64,000 nucleotides of DNA, taken from assembly GCA_964485815.1 (NCBI GenBank), contig CAZAJX010000004.1, forward strand, positions 1 through 64,000, read 5' to 3'. Positions 35,768-44,247 of the stretch are shown one piece after another (the stretch's first letter is position 1; the number at the start of each line of letters is the position of its first letter). The notes under the pieces were generated by a model. That model was not told where the DNA came from and did not search any database. It saw only the letters and a list, made by a program, of their open reading frames with translations. Origin of the DNA: SFLA01 sp964485815 (GTDB lineage Bacteria; Bacillota; Clostridia; Oscillospirales; CAG-382). Made by a program: the position numbers and the translations under genes.

Positions 35768-36313
35768 ATGGATACTTTGGATATAGTTGCACAAGCTTTA
35801 AGCATTGTCGGAATGGCGTGCAACGTACTTTCTTTTCAGCAAAAAACGCAAAAGCGAGTCATTGCCTGCCAGCTCGTAGGCGCGGCTATGTTTACCGCAA
35901 GCTATCTTTTGCTGGGTGCGTACGTCGGCGCTTTGCTTAATTTTGTTGCTATTATACGTGCTATCGTTTATATGAACAAAGAAAAATTCCGTTCCGAGCA
36001 TATTTCGTGGCTTATCGGATTCACTTGTGTTTATTTACTTTCATATGTCCTTACCTTTACGGTCTTCGGCAAGGATTTTACGCTCCTGAACGCCGTTGTT
36101 GAGTTTTTGCCCATCATCGGTATGTTCGCCACCACGGTAAGTTTTCGTTTAAAGGACGCCGCCTCAGTGCGCAAGCTGGGACTTATCAGCGTTCCATCCT
36201 GGTTTACCTATAATATCTTCAATTTCTCCATCGGCGGTCTTATTTGCGAGATTTTCTGCTGCTGTTCCATCCTTATCGGAATGTTCCGCCTTGACAGAAA
36301 AAGAACTAAATAA
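35768..36313 (+). CDS. YgjV-family inner membrane protein
   Basis: This 181-residue protein has about five to six hydrophobic segments covering most of its length. The motif LSFQQKTQKRVIACQLVGA and the small-residue-rich second helix are typical of the YgjV family, whose function is unknown. AAGGAG lies before the ATG, and it starts 2 bases after the phosphoesterase gene. The C-terminus is basic (RLDRKRTK). A terminator shared with the opposing his operon follows. Confidence 0.8.
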   Translation: MDTLDIVAQALSIVGMACNVLSFQQKTQKRVIACQLVGAAMFTASYLLLGAYVGALLNFVAIIRAIVYMNKEKFRSEHISWLIGFTCVYLLSYVLTFTVFGKDFTLLNAVVEFLPIIGMFATTVSFRLKDAASVRKLGLISVPSWFTYNIFNFSIGGLICEIFCCCSILIGMFRLDRKRTK

Positions 36314-36330
36314 AATCACACCGACAAATC

Positions 36331-36360
36331 AAAAGCTGTCCCTTTGAGGACAGCTTTTTT
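36331..36360 (+). terminator. Terminator between ygjV-like gene and his operon
   Basis: AAAAGCTGTCC (36331-36341) pairs with GGACAGCTTTT (36348-36358) over a 6-nt loop, followed by T residues. On the minus strand the same stem has only a four-T tail, so it probably also slows transcripts from hisIE, which ends at 36367. Confidence 0.75.
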
Positions 36361-36366
36361 ACGTTA

Positions 36367-37017
36367 TCAAGTCATTTTTTCCTGTTTAACTTTATGGTCT
36401 ATAACGTGGCGGGAAGCAAGCTCGGTTTTTATGTCATCGACAGTTATTCCCATCTCTGTCATAAGCACCATAACGTGGTAGGCGAGATCGGCAATTTCAT
36501 ATACCGTGTCCCGCTTGTCGTCAGCCTTTGCGGCGATAATGACTTCGGTGGTTTCCTCGCCAACCTTTTTAAGAATTTTATCAATTCCTTTTTGGAAAAG
36601 ATATGTGGTATACGAGCCTTCGGGAAGCTTTTCTTTTCTGTCAAGAAGCAGATTGTACAGCCCTTCCATGGAAAAAGCATCCGCCTCCTCGGAAATGAGC
36701 AGGGGAGTGTTGAAGCAGGATACCGTTCCCGTATGGCAGGCGGGACCGTCCTTGTTCACTTTTACTACCAAAGCGTCCATATCGCAATCTGCGGTTACAG
36801 AAACTATATGCTGGTAGTTTCCGCTGGTTTCGCCCTTAAGCCACAGACATTGTCTGGAACGGCTGTAAAAGCAGGTAAGCCGCTTTTCCAAAGATATTTC
36901 AAGACTTTCCTTGTTCATATACGCCAATGTCAGCACCTGACCGCTTGTGTTATCCACAACGATTGCGGGAATAAGCCCGTCTTTGTCAAATTTAAGCTGT
37001 TCGATATTTGTCATCAC
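36367..37017 (-). CDS. hisIE: Phosphoribosyl-AMP cyclohydrolase / phosphoribosyl-ATP pyrophosphatase
   Basis: This bifunctional protein carries out histidine steps two and three. The 216-residue protein has the HisI domain in residues 1-115: CFYSRSRQCLWLKGETSGN, and DCDMDALVVKV with the zinc- and metal-binding Asp/Cys residues. The HisE domain covers about 118-210: KKVGEETTEVIIAAKA and YEIADLAYHVMVLM. It is the last gene of the his operon. hisF overlaps its start by four bases (ATGA). Confidence 0.96.
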   Translation of the reverse strand: MMTNIEQLKFDKDGLIPAIVVDNTSGQVLTLAYMNKESLEISLEKRLTCFYSRSRQCLWLKGETSGNYQHIVSVTADCDMDALVVKVNKDGPACHTGTVSCFNTPLLISEEADAFSMEGLYNLLLDRKEKLPEGSYTTYLFQKGIDKILKKVGEETTEVIIAAKADDKRDTVYEIADLAYHVMVLMTEMGITVDDIKTELASRHVIDHKVKQEKMT

Positions 37018-37772
37018 AATCTCACCTCAATATCATTTTCTCTCAAGGTCTGCTTAAGATCCTGAAGTTTTACTTCTCCGAAATGGAAAATAGAAGCCGC
37101 AAGACCTGCGTCAACGCCGGGAAGCGTTTTAAACAGCTTTATGAAATCCTCTTTGCTTCCCGCGCCGCCGGAGGCGATAACGGGCACGGAAACGGCGTTG
37201 CAGACCGCTTCCAGCATTTCGAGATCAAATCCGTTTTTCACGCCGTCGGTATCGATGGAGTTTACAACTACTTCACCTGCGCCGCTTGCAACGCATTTCT
37301 TTATCCAGCTTATAGCTTCCATTCCCGTGTTTTCTCTGCCGCCTTTGGCAAACACACGGAAAACACCGTCTACTCTTTTAATGTCTACAGATAATACCAC
37401 GCATTGATCACCGTATTTTCTTGCAGCAGCGCCAACCAGACTCGGGTCCTTTATCGCGCCCGAATTAACGCTCACCTTGTCGGCACCGCATTTTAACACT
37501 CTGTCAAAATCATCGGTGGTGTTTATCCCGCCTCCTACTGTAAGAGGAATAAATATAGTGCTTGCTACTTCCGTAAGTATATCGGTAAAAAGCTTTCTTC
37601 CCTCGGCAGAAGCGGTTATATCGTAAAACACCAGCTCGTCTGCCATATTGTCGCTGTAATATCTCGCCAATTCCACGGGAGAGGAAACGTCTGAAAGACC
37701 CTCGAAGTTCACACCCTTTACCACACGCCCGTTCTTTACGTCAAGGCAGGGAATAATACGTTTTGTTATCAT
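37014..37772 (-). CDS. hisF: Imidazole glycerol phosphate synthase subunit HisF
   Basis: HisF is the cyclase subunit. It uses ammonia from HisH to turn PRFAR into imidazole glycerol phosphate and AICAR. The 252-residue (beta/alpha)8 barrel starts RIIPCLDVKNGRVVKGVNF. The catalytic Asp11 lies in CLDVKNG and the second catalytic Asp in SIDTDG. The phosphate-binding loops VGGGI and ASGGAG are present. It overlaps hisA and hisIE by four bases on each side. Confidence 0.97.
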   Translation of the reverse strand: MITKRIIPCLDVKNGRVVKGVNFEGLSDVSSPVELARYYSDNMADELVFYDITASAEGRKLFTDILTEVASTIFIPLTVGGGINTTDDFDRVLKCGADKVSVNSGAIKDPSLVGAAARKYGDQCVVLSVDIKRVDGVFRVFAKGGRENTGMEAISWIKKCVASGAGEVVVNSIDTDGVKNGFDLEMLEAVCNAVSVPVIASGGAGSKEDFIKLFKTLPGVDAGLAASIFHFGEVKLQDLKQTLRENDIEVRL

Positions 37773-38482
37773 TTTGCCACCTCAACAGCGTCTTTAAGAT
37801 CAATTGCGCCGGTGTAATACGCTTTTCCGATTATCGCGCCGTAAATGCCCATTTCTTTAAGGGCTCGTACGTCTTCGATGCTTGAAACACCGCCGGATGC
37901 AATAATATCTATTGTGAACGTATCCGATATCTCCTTGTAAAGTCCGCGGTTTGTGCCCTGCATCGCTCCGTCCTTGGAAATATCCGTGCAAATCACCGCA
38001 GAAACACCGAGGGAAGTCATTTCTTCAAAGAAATCCTTGGCGGTTATGTCCGATACCTCAGTCCAGCCTTTTATGGCAACACATCCGTCTTTCAGGTCAA
38101 CGCCTACAGCTATCTTGTTTCCGTGCTTTTCAAGAGCGCTCTGCAAAAACGCCTTGTCGGTTACTGCGGCTGTACCCAAAATTACTCTGTCAACACCTGC
38201 GTTAATATAGGCATCAACAGTGTTCATGTTTCTTATACCGCCGCCGACCTCAACAAAACCGCCGAATGAAGCGCATATTTTTTCAATAGTGCTTTGGTTT
38301 GCGGGAACACCGCTTTTTGCACCCTCAAGATCAACCAGATGTATATGCTTTGCACCGCATTTTTTAAAATCCTCGGCGACGGAAACGGGGTTTTCGTTGT
38401 ATACTGTCATCTGCGCGTAATCACCTTTATATAAGCGTACCGCTTTACCGCCAAACAGGTCTATTGCCGGAAATATATTCAT
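37769..38482 (-). CDS. hisA: ProFAR isomerase HisA
   Basis: HisA isomerises ProFAR to PRFAR. The 237-residue (beta/alpha)8 barrel starts MNIFPAIDLFGGKAVRLYKG, with the catalytic Asp8. It has VGGGIRN, the second catalytic Asp in CTDISKDGAMQG, and the phosphate loop ASGGVS. It overlaps hisF by four bases, and hisH ends 6 bases before its start. Confidence 0.96.
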   Translation of the reverse strand: MNIFPAIDLFGGKAVRLYKGDYAQMTVYNENPVSVAEDFKKCGAKHIHLVDLEGAKSGVPANQSTIEKICASFGGFVEVGGGIRNMNTVDAYINAGVDRVILGTAAVTDKAFLQSALEKHGNKIAVGVDLKDGCVAIKGWTEVSDITAKDFFEEMTSLGVSAVICTDISKDGAMQGTNRGLYKEISDTFTIDIIASGGVSSIEDVRALKEMGIYGAIIGKAYYTGAIDLKDAVEVAK

Positions 38483-38488
38483 TTTTTA

Positions 38489-39109
38489 CTAAACCTGCCC
38501 TTCTTCACAAAACGCTTTAAGTATTTTAAGTCCCGCTTCGCCGCTTTTTTCGGGGTGGAATTGGCAGCCGTAAATGTTTCCTTTTTCAACTGCGGCCGTA
38601 ACCGTAAATCCGTATTCCGTTACCGCCGCCAAGGAATCCTCGCAGCTTACCGCGCAAAAGGAATGAACGAAATAAACGTAATCGCCTTCGGCGGTATTTT
38701 TCATCAGCTTACTGTTTTTGTTTGAAATATGAAGCTTGTTCCAGCCCATATGGGGCAGCTTGAGTGTTTGAGTATACTTACGCATAGGTACTACCGCGCC
38801 TTTTAAAAGTCCCAGTCCGTCGTGCTCACCGTATTCATAGCTCTTTTCAAAAAGAAGCTGCATACCAAGGCAAATTCCCATAAGGGGAGTTCCGTCAGCC
38901 GCTTTCTTTTTTACAAACTCATCAAGCCCGCTTTCCCGTAGCTTTTTTATGGCATCTCCGAAAGCGCCCACACCGGGTAATATTAACTTATCTGCTTCTT
39001 TGAGCAAATCTTCATCAGCAGAAATAAACACCTTTTCACCGATTGCGGATATGGATGATGCAAGAGAAAACAAGTTTCCCACACCGTAATCAATTATACC
39101 GATCATCAT
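38489..39109 (-). CDS. hisH: Imidazole glycerol phosphate synthase subunit HisH
   Basis: HisH is the class I glutamine amidotransferase that feeds ammonia to HisF. The 206-residue protein has the N-terminal IIDYGVGNLFSL, the nucleophile Cys80 in MGICLGMQLLFE and the His-Glu pair in GCQFHPEKSG near residue 183. The start may be either of two adjacent ATGs. It overlaps hisB by four bases. Confidence 0.96.
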   Translation of the reverse strand: MMIGIIDYGVGNLFSLASSISAIGEKVFISADEDLLKEADKLILPGVGAFGDAIKKLRESGLDEFVKKKAADGTPLMGICLGMQLLFEKSYEYGEHDGLGLLKGAVVPMRKYTQTLKLPHMGWNKLHISNKNSKLMKNTAEGDYVYFVHSFCAVSCEDSLAAVTEYGFTVTAAVEKGNIYGCQFHPEKSGEAGLKILKAFCEEGQV

Positions 39110-39693
39110 AAAACTCCCTTTGTGGATGGTATTTCGTCCTTGGCTTCGGGATTTATTGCCACAGCCTGCTTTAATGTTCTGGCAACGGATTTGAACGCAC
39201 CCTCAACTATGTGATGAGAATTCTTTCCGTCCAGCTTTCGTATGTGCAGACTCATCTGGCAGTTTCTCACGAAAGCATAGAAAAACTCTTCTACAAGTTC
39301 GGTATCAAAGGATCCGATCTTTTGAGTGGGAATGTCCAGATCATAACACAAACAGCACCGTCCGCTTATATCAACTGCGGTAAGTATAAGTGTTTCGTCC
39401 ATAGGAAGAATAAAGCTTCCGTAACGGTATATGCCCTTTTTATCGCCTAACGCTTTTTCAAACGCCTGCCCAAGACATATACCGATATCCTCTGCGGAAT
39501 GGTGAAAATCCACGTCGATATCTCCCTTGCAGGTAACGTTGAGATCAAATCTTCCGTGGGAAGCAAATAAAGTCAGCATATGGTTTAAAAATCCGCAACA
39601 GGTATCTACCGTGCTTTTTCCCGTACCGTCCAGATTAAGGTACAGAGAAATATCCGTTTCCTTGGTTTTTCTGTTTATGGTTACGTTTCTCAT
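39106..39693 (-). CDS. hisB: Imidazoleglycerol-phosphate dehydratase HisB
   Basis: This manganese enzyme removes water from IGP to give imidazole acetol phosphate. The 195-residue protein is the single-domain form without the histidinol-phosphatase fusion of E. coli. The metal-binding motifs DVDFHHSAEDIGI and LDGKNSHHIVEGAFK are intact, and the TDISL and DTCCGFLNHML segments are present. It abuts hisC (one shared base) and hisH (four shared bases). Confidence 0.96.
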   Translation of the reverse strand: MRNVTINRKTKETDISLYLNLDGTGKSTVDTCCGFLNHMLTLFASHGRFDLNVTCKGDIDVDFHHSAEDIGICLGQAFEKALGDKKGIYRYGSFILPMDETLILTAVDISGRCCLCYDLDIPTQKIGSFDTELVEEFFYAFVRNCQMSLHIRKLDGKNSHHIVEGAFKSVARTLKQAVAINPEAKDEIPSTKGVL

Positions 39694-40757
39694 TACTTTC
39701 CTCCAAAAAGGATTTCCTTTACCGTGTCTGTAAAAACTGACATTTGCTCCGGCGTTCCGACAGTAATACGGTTGAATTCTTTAATTCTCTCGTTTCCGAA
39801 ATGCCGTACGAGAATGCCTCGTTCTTTCAGTTTAAGGTATAGCGCTTCTCCGCTTATCAGGTCGCTTTTTGCAAATATAAAATTCGCCTTGCTTTCAAGT
39901 ACCGAAAAACCGATACCTTCAAGCTGTTTCTTGGTCCAATCCCGAGTGGATGCTATCTCACGGCATTTTTCCATATAGTAATCATCGTTGTCTACCGTGG
40001 CTTCGCCAAGCTTCATCGTAATACGGTTGATATCGTAGGGATTGGTAGAATACTTTATCTTTTCAAGATCTTCAATAAGACCTTTACAGCCAAAAGCGTA
40101 TCCCAGTCTTCCTCCCGCAAGACAGCGGGATTTTGAAAAGGTGCGTACTACCAGAAGATTATCGTATTTTTCGGTCAGCTTGTAACAGCTTACTCCGCCG
40201 AAATCAACGTACGCCTCGTCAATAAGAACGACGTTATCGGGGTTACTTTTGACGATCTCTTCGATCTGCCAAAGGGGGAGGGAAATTCCCGTCGGCGCGT
40301 TGGGATTTGCGATGGCAATAAACTTGTTTATCCCCATGTAATCCTTATAATCAACGGTAAAATCTTCTTTTAACGGGATACGGGTAAATTCAACGCCGTG
40401 AAGCTGTGAAAAAACTAAATAAAATCCATAGGTTATATCGGGAAACACAGCTCCGCTTTCTTTTGCAAAAGCAAAAAAAGCAAAATTAAGAATATCGTCC
40501 GATCCGTTGGAAAGGAAAATATTTTCGGTATCCATTCCGTAAAGACCCGCCAGCTTTTTCTTCAGCGCCTTGCAGGTGGGATCCGAATACAACCGCAGAT
40601 CAGCTATATCGTTTTTGTTTATCGCATCCAAAACCTTTGGCGCGGGGGGATAAGGGGATTCATTGGTATTCAGCTTTATATATTTCATATCTCTCGGCTG
40701 TTCGCCGGGAACGTAAGCATCCGTGCATTGCAGACGCTTATCAAGAAAACGGCTCAT
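39693..40757 (-). CDS. hisC: Histidinol-phosphate aminotransferase HisC
   Basis: HisC is a PLP-dependent class II aminotransferase that converts imidazole acetol phosphate to histidinol phosphate. The 354-residue protein has KLNTNESPYPP, NGSDDIL, NPNAPTG and the PLP-binding SKSRCLAGGRLGYA, where the Lys follows FS. RHFG and the final substrate Arg region are present. It ends two bases before hisD begins in the operon sense. Confidence 0.95.
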   Translation of the reverse strand: MSRFLDKRLQCTDAYVPGEQPRDMKYIKLNTNESPYPPAPKVLDAINKNDIADLRLYSDPTCKALKKKLAGLYGMDTENIFLSNGSDDILNFAFFAFAKESGAVFPDITYGFYLVFSQLHGVEFTRIPLKEDFTVDYKDYMGINKFIAIANPNAPTGISLPLWQIEEIVKSNPDNVVLIDEAYVDFGGVSCYKLTEKYDNLLVVRTFSKSRCLAGGRLGYAFGCKGLIEDLEKIKYSTNPYDINRITMKLGEATVDNDDYYMEKCREIASTRDWTKKQLEGIGFSVLESKANFIFAKSDLISGEALYLKLKERGILVRHFGNERIKEFNRITVGTPEQMSVFTDTVKEILFGGK

Positions 40758-40759
40758 AA

Positions 40760-42034
40760 TTATTCCTCAATACGTACGGTAACGCTTCTTGCATGGGCAT
40801 CGAGCCCTTCTTTTTTAGCAAAGTGAGCGACTTTTTCTCCTATCCTTGCCAACGCATCGCCGGTGTAATAGGTGAACTGGGACTTTTTAATAAAATCATC
40901 AACGGAAAGAGGGCTGGAAAATCTTGCGGTTCCTCCCGTAGGAAGAGTGTGGTTAGGTCCCGCAAAATAATCACCCAATGCCTCGGGGCAGTTTCTTCCC
41001 ATAAATACGCTTCCCGCATTGGTTATCTTATCAAGAATATCAAACGGATTGTCTACCATCAATTCAAGATGCTCGGGTGCAATTATGTTCGAAACCTTGA
41101 TAGCATCGTTAAGGTTATCGGTGACGATTATCTTTCCGTAATTATCAATAGATCTTCTTGCTATTTCCTGTCTTGGCAGTACCGCCAACTGCTTTTCAAT
41201 TTCTGCCTGCGTAGCCTTTGCCAGATCCATACTGTCGGTTACGAGAACGGCGCTGGCATTTGCATCGTGCTCCGCTTGGGAAAGAAGATCAGCCGCCGCG
41301 TGGGAGGGAACGCTGTTTTTGTCTGCGATTATCAGAATTTCGCTGGGTCCTGCGATCATATCAATAGATACCTGACCGTAAACCTGCTTTTTCGCCTCTG
41401 CAACGAATGCGTTACCGGGTCCTACGATTTTATCTACCTTGGGAATAGTTTCGGTGCCGTATGCAAGAGCGGCTATTGCTTGGGCTCCGCCAACCTTGAA
41501 TATACGGTCAACCCCTGCGATCTTCGCGGCGGCGAGTATGACGGGATTAACCTTTCCGTCCTTGGAGGGGGGAGTAGTCATAGCGATTTCGGGACATCCC
41601 GCTATCTTTGCGGGAATACTGTCCATAAGAACGGTGGAGGGATACGCCGCCGTTCCTCCGGGAACGTAAAGTCCCACTTTTTCAATGGGAGTTATCTTTT
41701 GTCCGATAACAATGCCGTCATTTTCGCTTATTATAAAGCTGTTGCGCACCTGCTTCTGATGAAAAGCTCTGATGTTTTCAGCGGCTTCACGCAGTATATC
41801 AAGAAATTCGTCTTCAACCTGCGTAAATGCGTTATCAATTTCTTCGGCGCTCACTTCTATGGAGTCGAGCACGGCTTTATCAAACTTTTCTGTATATTCC
41901 AAAACTGCTTTATCGCCGTATTTTCTTACGTTGGATATAATCTCTCTTACGGGCTCAGCCACGCTTGTAATATATTCCTGGCGTTCAAATATTTTATCGG
42001 CAGGTATTTTGCCGTATTCATATATACGTATCAT
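40760..42034 (-). CDS. hisD: Histidinol dehydrogenase HisD
   Basis: HisD performs the last two oxidations, L-histidinol to histidine, with zinc and two NAD+. The 424-residue protein carries VGLYVPGGTAAYPSTVLM, VGPGNAFVAEAKKQVYG and DMIAGPSEILIIAD. The signature with zinc-binding Gln and His (LLSQAEHDANASAVLVT) and the APEHLEL and GPNHTLPTGG segments are intact. It overlaps hisG by four bases. Confidence 0.97.
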   Translation of the reverse strand: MIRIYEYGKIPADKIFERQEYITSVAEPVREIISNVRKYGDKAVLEYTEKFDKAVLDSIEVSAEEIDNAFTQVEDEFLDILREAAENIRAFHQKQVRNSFIISENDGIVIGQKITPIEKVGLYVPGGTAAYPSTVLMDSIPAKIAGCPEIAMTTPPSKDGKVNPVILAAAKIAGVDRIFKVGGAQAIAALAYGTETIPKVDKIVGPGNAFVAEAKKQVYGQVSIDMIAGPSEILIIADKNSVPSHAAADLLSQAEHDANASAVLVTDSMDLAKATQAEIEKQLAVLPRQEIARRSIDNYGKIIVTDNLNDAIKVSNIIAPEHLELMVDNPFDILDKITNAGSVFMGRNCPEALGDYFAGPNHTLPTGGTARFSSPLSVDDFIKKSQFTYYTGDALARIGEKVAHFAKKEGLDAHARSVTVRIEE

Positions 42035-42669
42035 TTGTTTTCCACCTGTTTTGCCATTTTGTTAACTATGGCTTCAATTTCTTCGTTTTTGAATTTATAT
42101 CCCGCTTTGTTTACGATAAGTCTTGCGCTTATGGGGACAACATCTTCTATAACTTCAAGATTATTTGCCATTAAGGTACTGCCCGTTTCAACAATATCAA
42201 CGATAACGTCGGATAAATCCAGAATAGGCGCAAGCTCTATGGAACCGTTAAGGTTGATGATATCGATATCGCGGCACTTTTTGTCATAAAAGCATTGGGT
42301 GATATAAGGAAACTTGGTTGCCACGCGGAGCGTGGATTCTCTTGAATCGGTAAACCCTTTTTTAGCCGCAACAGCCATTCTGCATTTACCGATATTCAAA
42401 TCAAGTAATTCGTATACGTCGGGACGGTATTCAAGAATAATGTCCTTTCCCGCAACTCCGATATCCGCAGCACCTCTTTCAACGTAGATAGCAACGTCGG
42501 AGGGTTTTACCCAAAAATACCGTATACATTTTTCTTCGTTTTCGAATACCAGCTTTCGGTTGGTTTCTTCAATGGAGGGACATTCATAGCCCGCCGCCTT
42601 GAACATACCGTATACTTTCTCTCCCAGTCTTCCCTTGGGCAATGCAATATTAACTGTTTTCTTCAACAA
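42031..42669 (-). CDS. hisG: ATP phosphoribosyltransferase, short catalytic subunit HisG
   Basis: HisG joins ATP and PRPP in the first and feedback-controlled step of histidine synthesis. At 212 residues this is the short form that lacks the C-terminal regulatory domain and needs HisZ for activity. The start VNIALPKGRLGEKV and the PRPP loop DIVETGSTLMANNLEVIED are present. It overlaps hisZ upstream by 20 bases and hisD downstream by four bases. Confidence 0.96.
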   Translation of the reverse strand: MLKKTVNIALPKGRLGEKVYGMFKAAGYECPSIEETNRKLVFENEEKCIRYFWVKPSDVAIYVERGAADIGVAGKDIILEYRPDVYELLDLNIGKCRMAVAAKKGFTDSRESTLRVATKFPYITQCFYDKKCRDIDIINLNGSIELAPILDLSDVIVDIVETGSTLMANNLEVIEDVVPISARLIVNKAGYKFKNEEIEAIVNKMAKQVENK

Positions 42670-43756
42670 GACTTACAACTCCATTCTCTGCTTTATACAG
42701 CTTCTTCCAGGTTTTGCCTGCGGGCAGGGTAGAGGTAACGAGGAAAGAGCCTTGCTCGGAAAGCTTGCGTGTAAAGCGGATCAGTTCCTCGGTATCGTAA
42801 TTTTCACCCTTCAGTACTACAGCATCAATTACGGTGCCGCCCCCGCTTTGCTCAAATCTTTCCAAAAGATCGGTGTATACCGCGAATCCGATCGCCTTAC
42901 TCTTTCTGCCCATCTTTTTAAGCAGTTTATCATACTGTCCGCCGGAAAGTATTCCTGCGGGAATGCCGCTTATATATCCTTTAAATACCACACCGCTGTA
43001 ATATTTCAGATCACTGCCTACCGAAAAATCTATTTTTACGTTATCTTCAAAACCGCAGTCCTTTAAAATACCGTATAGCGAGATCAGCTCGTTCAGTGCG
43101 TTTATTTCGTTATCTTCGGTTAAATATCCCGCAAGACCTTCTTTAATCGCTTCGGGTTTTCCGGAAAGGGATATGAGTGCATCCAGCTTTTCGGTTTTGA
43201 ATTTTTCAAGTCCCAAAGCGCTGCACAGAGAAACGAGCTCGTGGCTGTTTTTGGATTGCAGGCATTGGAGTATCTTGTCAGCTTCCGCATTGGAGGGCAG
43301 GGTGTTTTTCAACACGTTGCTTATCAATCCCATATGGGATATATCTAAAATAAAATTCGGTGATATGGCGTTAAGGCTTTTGGCGGCAAGCAGGACTACT
43401 TCGGAAATTTCATATTTTCCGAGATCACCCACGCACTCCAAGCCCGTTTGCATAATTTCACGGAAGGAATGAGTTCCGCCGCTGACACGGTAAACGTTTT
43501 CGTTGTAATATACCTTCTGAACTTCTCCCGGTATATCGGGAACGTTTTTAATAATGGAGAGAGTAACGTCGGGCTTCATGGCAAGAAGCCTGCCGCTTCT
43601 GTCCGTGAATGTGATCACCTCGTCGGAAATAAGAAAGTCCTTGTTGTTGACGTAAAGATCGTATTCCTCAAACCTGCTCATTTTGTAACGGGTGTATCCG
43701 TATCCTTCATATAATTCTCTTAAAGCAAACACTGCTTGTTCGTCGCGGCGCATCAT
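42650..43756 (-). CDS. hisZ: ATP phosphoribosyltransferase regulatory subunit HisZ
   Basis: HisZ is a catalytically dead histidyl-tRNA synthetase paralogue that assembles with short HisG and mediates histidine inhibition. The 368-residue protein keeps the class II core (TFTDRSGRLLAMKPDVTLSI) and the histidine-binding region (YSGVVFKGYI, GGQYDKLLKKMG). The C-terminal anticodon-binding domain is absent, as expected. It shares one base with the yerC stop and overlaps hisG by 20 bases. Confidence 0.93.
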   Translation of the reverse strand: MMRRDEQAVFALRELYEGYGYTRYKMSRFEEYDLYVNNKDFLISDEVITFTDRSGRLLAMKPDVTLSIIKNVPDIPGEVQKVYYNENVYRVSGGTHSFREIMQTGLECVGDLGKYEISEVVLLAAKSLNAISPNFILDISHMGLISNVLKNTLPSNAEADKILQCLQSKNSHELVSLCSALGLEKFKTEKLDALISLSGKPEAIKEGLAGYLTEDNEINALNELISLYGILKDCGFEDNVKIDFSVGSDLKYYSGVVFKGYISGIPAGILSGGQYDKLLKKMGRKSKAIGFAVYTDLLERFEQSGGGTVIDAVVLKGENYDTEELIRFTRKLSEQGSFLVTSTLPAGKTWKKLYKAENGVVSLVEENS

Positions 43757-44052
43757 TATATTTTATCTCCGGTTCTTTTCATTCTGTCAAGCACAATACG
43801 GTATCCGTCGCTGTAATTCAGGCATTTGTTAACTCTGCTTATGGTGGCCGAGCTTGCACCCGTATCGCAGGAAACGTCATTGTAATTCTTGCCCTCATCA
43901 AGCTGACGGGCAACAAGAAATCTTTGCGATATCGCTTCCAATTCCTTTACTGTGCAAATATCCTCGAAGAATTTATAACACTCTTCGGGATTTTCAAGAG
44001 AGAGTATAGCACGGAACAAAGCGTCGGTTTCGGGATTTCGTATGGATTTCAT
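43756..44052 (-). CDS. yerC: TrpR/YerC-family repressor, likely of the his operon
   Basis: This 98-residue protein is of the YerC/YecD branch of the TrpR superfamily: CTVKELEAISQRFLVARQL holds the first helices, and DTGASSATISRVNKCL is the DNA-reading helix-turn-helix. It is the first gene of the histidine operon and shares its last base with hisZ. A palindrome fills the spacer of its own promoter (44092-44109). The context suggests that it represses this operon in response to histidine. I recall comparative-genomic proposals of a TrpR-family histidine regulator in Firmicutes but cannot check them here. The family call is firm; the ligand is inference. Confidence 0.88.
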   Translation of the reverse strand: MKSIRNPETDALFRAILSLENPEECYKFFEDICTVKELEAISQRFLVARQLDEGKNYNDVSCDTGASSATISRVNKCLNYSDGYRIVLDRMKRTGDKI

Positions 44053-44083
44053 TCAGTTCACACCTTAAAAACGAATTTTTGCC

Positions 44084-44112
44084 ATTTTAACACTTTAGCG
44101 TGCTAAAGTCAA
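44084..44112 (-). promoter_or_regulatory. his operon promoter with operator in the spacer
   Basis: On the minus strand TTGACT (44112-44107), a 17-bp spacer and TAAAAT (44089-44084) form the promoter. An 8-bp inverted repeat, ACTTTAGC/GCTAAAGT with a 2-bp centre (44092-44109), fills the spacer and touches the -35. AAGGTG (44066-44061) then precedes the yerC ATG. A protein bound to this site would block polymerase. Confidence 0.75.
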
Positions 44113-44185
44113 TAGGGAAATGAAAATATTATATTTTATACAATAATCTCCCCGAAAACCAATAAAATAAAGTCAATTTAACATC

Positions 44186-44214
44186 TTGATTTTTTTACAC
44201 TTTGGCAATATAAT
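44186..44214 (+). promoter_or_regulatory. Promoter of proB operon
   Basis: TTGATT (44186-44191), a 17-bp spacer and TATAAT (44209-44214) start transcription near 44221, 27 bases before the proB ATG. It diverges from the his promoter, with about 70 bases between the two -35 regions. Confidence 0.7.
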
Positions 44215-44247
44215 AAGATGAAAAAATATTCAACGGAGGGAAATATT

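Noticed and set aside
40793..42289. 498-codon open frame opposite hisD
   Set aside because: It lies antisense to an intact, fully motif-supported hisD and hisG start, and its translation has no recognisable domain. Codon bias of the real gene keeps the opposite frame open.
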